From Massilia kyonggiensis (lineage in GTDB: Bacteria; Pseudomonadota; Gammaproteobacteria; Burkholderiales; Burkholderiaceae_D), in the NCBI RefSeq assembly GCF_024756235.1, contig NZ_JANUGY010000001.1, forward strand, positions 310,001 through 374,000: 64,000 nt of DNA. Direction: 5' to 3'. Below the pieces are notes generated by a model, which saw only the letters and a program-made list of their open reading frames with translations, searched no databases and had not been told where the DNA came from. A program made the position numbers and the translations under genes. Below are positions 63,694 to 64,000 of this stretch, one piece after another (the first letter of the stretch is position 1; the number at the start of each line of letters is the position of its first letter).

Positions 63694-64000
63694 ATGATGC
63701 GGCCCAGCCTCGCGCGCCTCCTGCTCCTGTGCTGCCTGCTGCTGCCGGCGGGCACGCATGCGCAGACCGCCGATGAATACGCGGCCAAGGCGGCGTTCAT
63801 CTACAACATCGCGCAGTTCAGCACCCTGCCGAACATGAACGGCGCCGTGCGCCTGTGCGTGCTGGGGCGCGATCCGTTCGGCAGCGTGCTGGCCACGCTG
63901 GAAGGCAAACCGATCGGGAACGCGCGCCTGTCCGTCCTCTACCCGCGCTCGGGACCGGAGGCGCTGATGCAATGCCACATCCTGTACATCAGCGCGTCCG
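63694..64000 (+). CDS. YfiR family (DUF4154) protein, 5' part
   Basis: 102 residues are visible before the window ends; the frame remains open. Signal peptide about 1-24 (LLLLCCLLLPAGTHAQ), then DEYAAKAAFIYNIAQFSTLP, and LCVLGRDPFGSVLATLEGKPIG and CHILYISAS, typical of YfiR. YfiR is a periplasmic repressor of the diguanylate cyclase YfiN in Pseudomonas; such genes often follow TonB receptors, and a GGDEF gene may lie just outside the window. Confidence 0.88.
   Translation, partial: MMRPSLARLLLLCCLLLPAGTHAQTADEYAAKAAFIYNIAQFSTLPNMNGAVRLCVLGRDPFGSVLATLEGKPIGNARLSVLYPRSGPEALMQCHILYISAS

Noticed and set aside
1..64000. CRISPR array, rRNA operon, insertion sequence or prophage
   Set aside because: No regularly spaced repeats, rRNA sequence, transposase or phage structural genes were seen on either strand.

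Overview
The window looks like chromosome from a high-GC betaproteobacterium of the Oxalobacteraceae, most like Massilia or Janthinobacterium. The reasons are gene content and order (cysTWA-cysB, ileS-lspA-coaBC-dut, fkpB-ispH, rpmB-rpmG, aat-bpt-pyrD), Bpt and Aat as neighbours, and a phasin. Genus is an inference. No rRNA, CRISPR array, intact insertion sequence or recognisable prophage is seen. Genes are densely packed, with many ATGA-type start/stop overlaps.

Layout. 1-2153: end of a DUF444 (yeaH) gene and spoVR. 2191-2723: a long gap with a near-consensus promoter and a 23-codon small ORF. 2724-6654: a Ton motor operon (tonB, exbB, two exbD, a TPR protein) with two strong hairpins. 6818-14173: ribF, ileS, lspA, coaBC, dut and a lipoprotein that looks like a dead M48 protease. 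14348-17601: EamA exporter, AlkA-like glycosylase, a two-repeat outer-membrane barrel and an orphan DUF1851 protein. 17751-17827: initiator tRNA. 18000-21219: Nudix, the two N-end-rule transferases and pyrD. 21226-25912: sulfate importer cysTWA with cysB and a TauE/SafE permease; cysT and the permease share an upstream element, and no sulfate-binding protein is present. 26008-30850: 1-Cys peroxiredoxin, DgkA, IclR regulator, PBP7-type endopeptidase, nitroreductase, EamA exporter. 31173-35480: phasin and branched-chain amino acid importer livHMGF without livK. 35589-39557: apt, ispH, fkpB, radC, FMN reductase, rpmB, rpmG. 39692-45954: hydrolase lipoprotein, fatty acid desaturase, MscS channel, RsmB-like methylase, purN, orphan barstar. 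46342-49551: glycine-zipper protein, spermidine-synthase-like protein, orphan GspE/PilB-type ATPase.

49591-64000 is the most accessory-looking part. It has three tRNA-Lys(TTT) genes, the first two in near-identical promoter/tRNA/terminator blocks. A further terminator copy brackets a GYD protein and a second TonB-like protein. Next come an uncharacterised pair (membrane M48 protease plus 705-residue membrane/repeat protein), a TetR regulator coupled to an Lnt-like acyltransferase, an FAD monooxygenase divergent from a MarR regulator with two near-identical palindromes, a PAS-GGDEF cyclase coupled to a GNAT enzyme, and a TonB-dependent receptor followed by the start of a YfiR-like gene.

The parts connect in places. 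The Ton motor could energise the receptor at the right end, and YfiR-type proteins normally control diguanylate cyclases. The best candidates for something undescribed are the M48/705-residue pair, the pseudo-M48 lipoprotein, the duplicated-barrel protein and the tRNA-Lys-bracketed cassette. All identifications rest on reading motifs and context; no database search was run.
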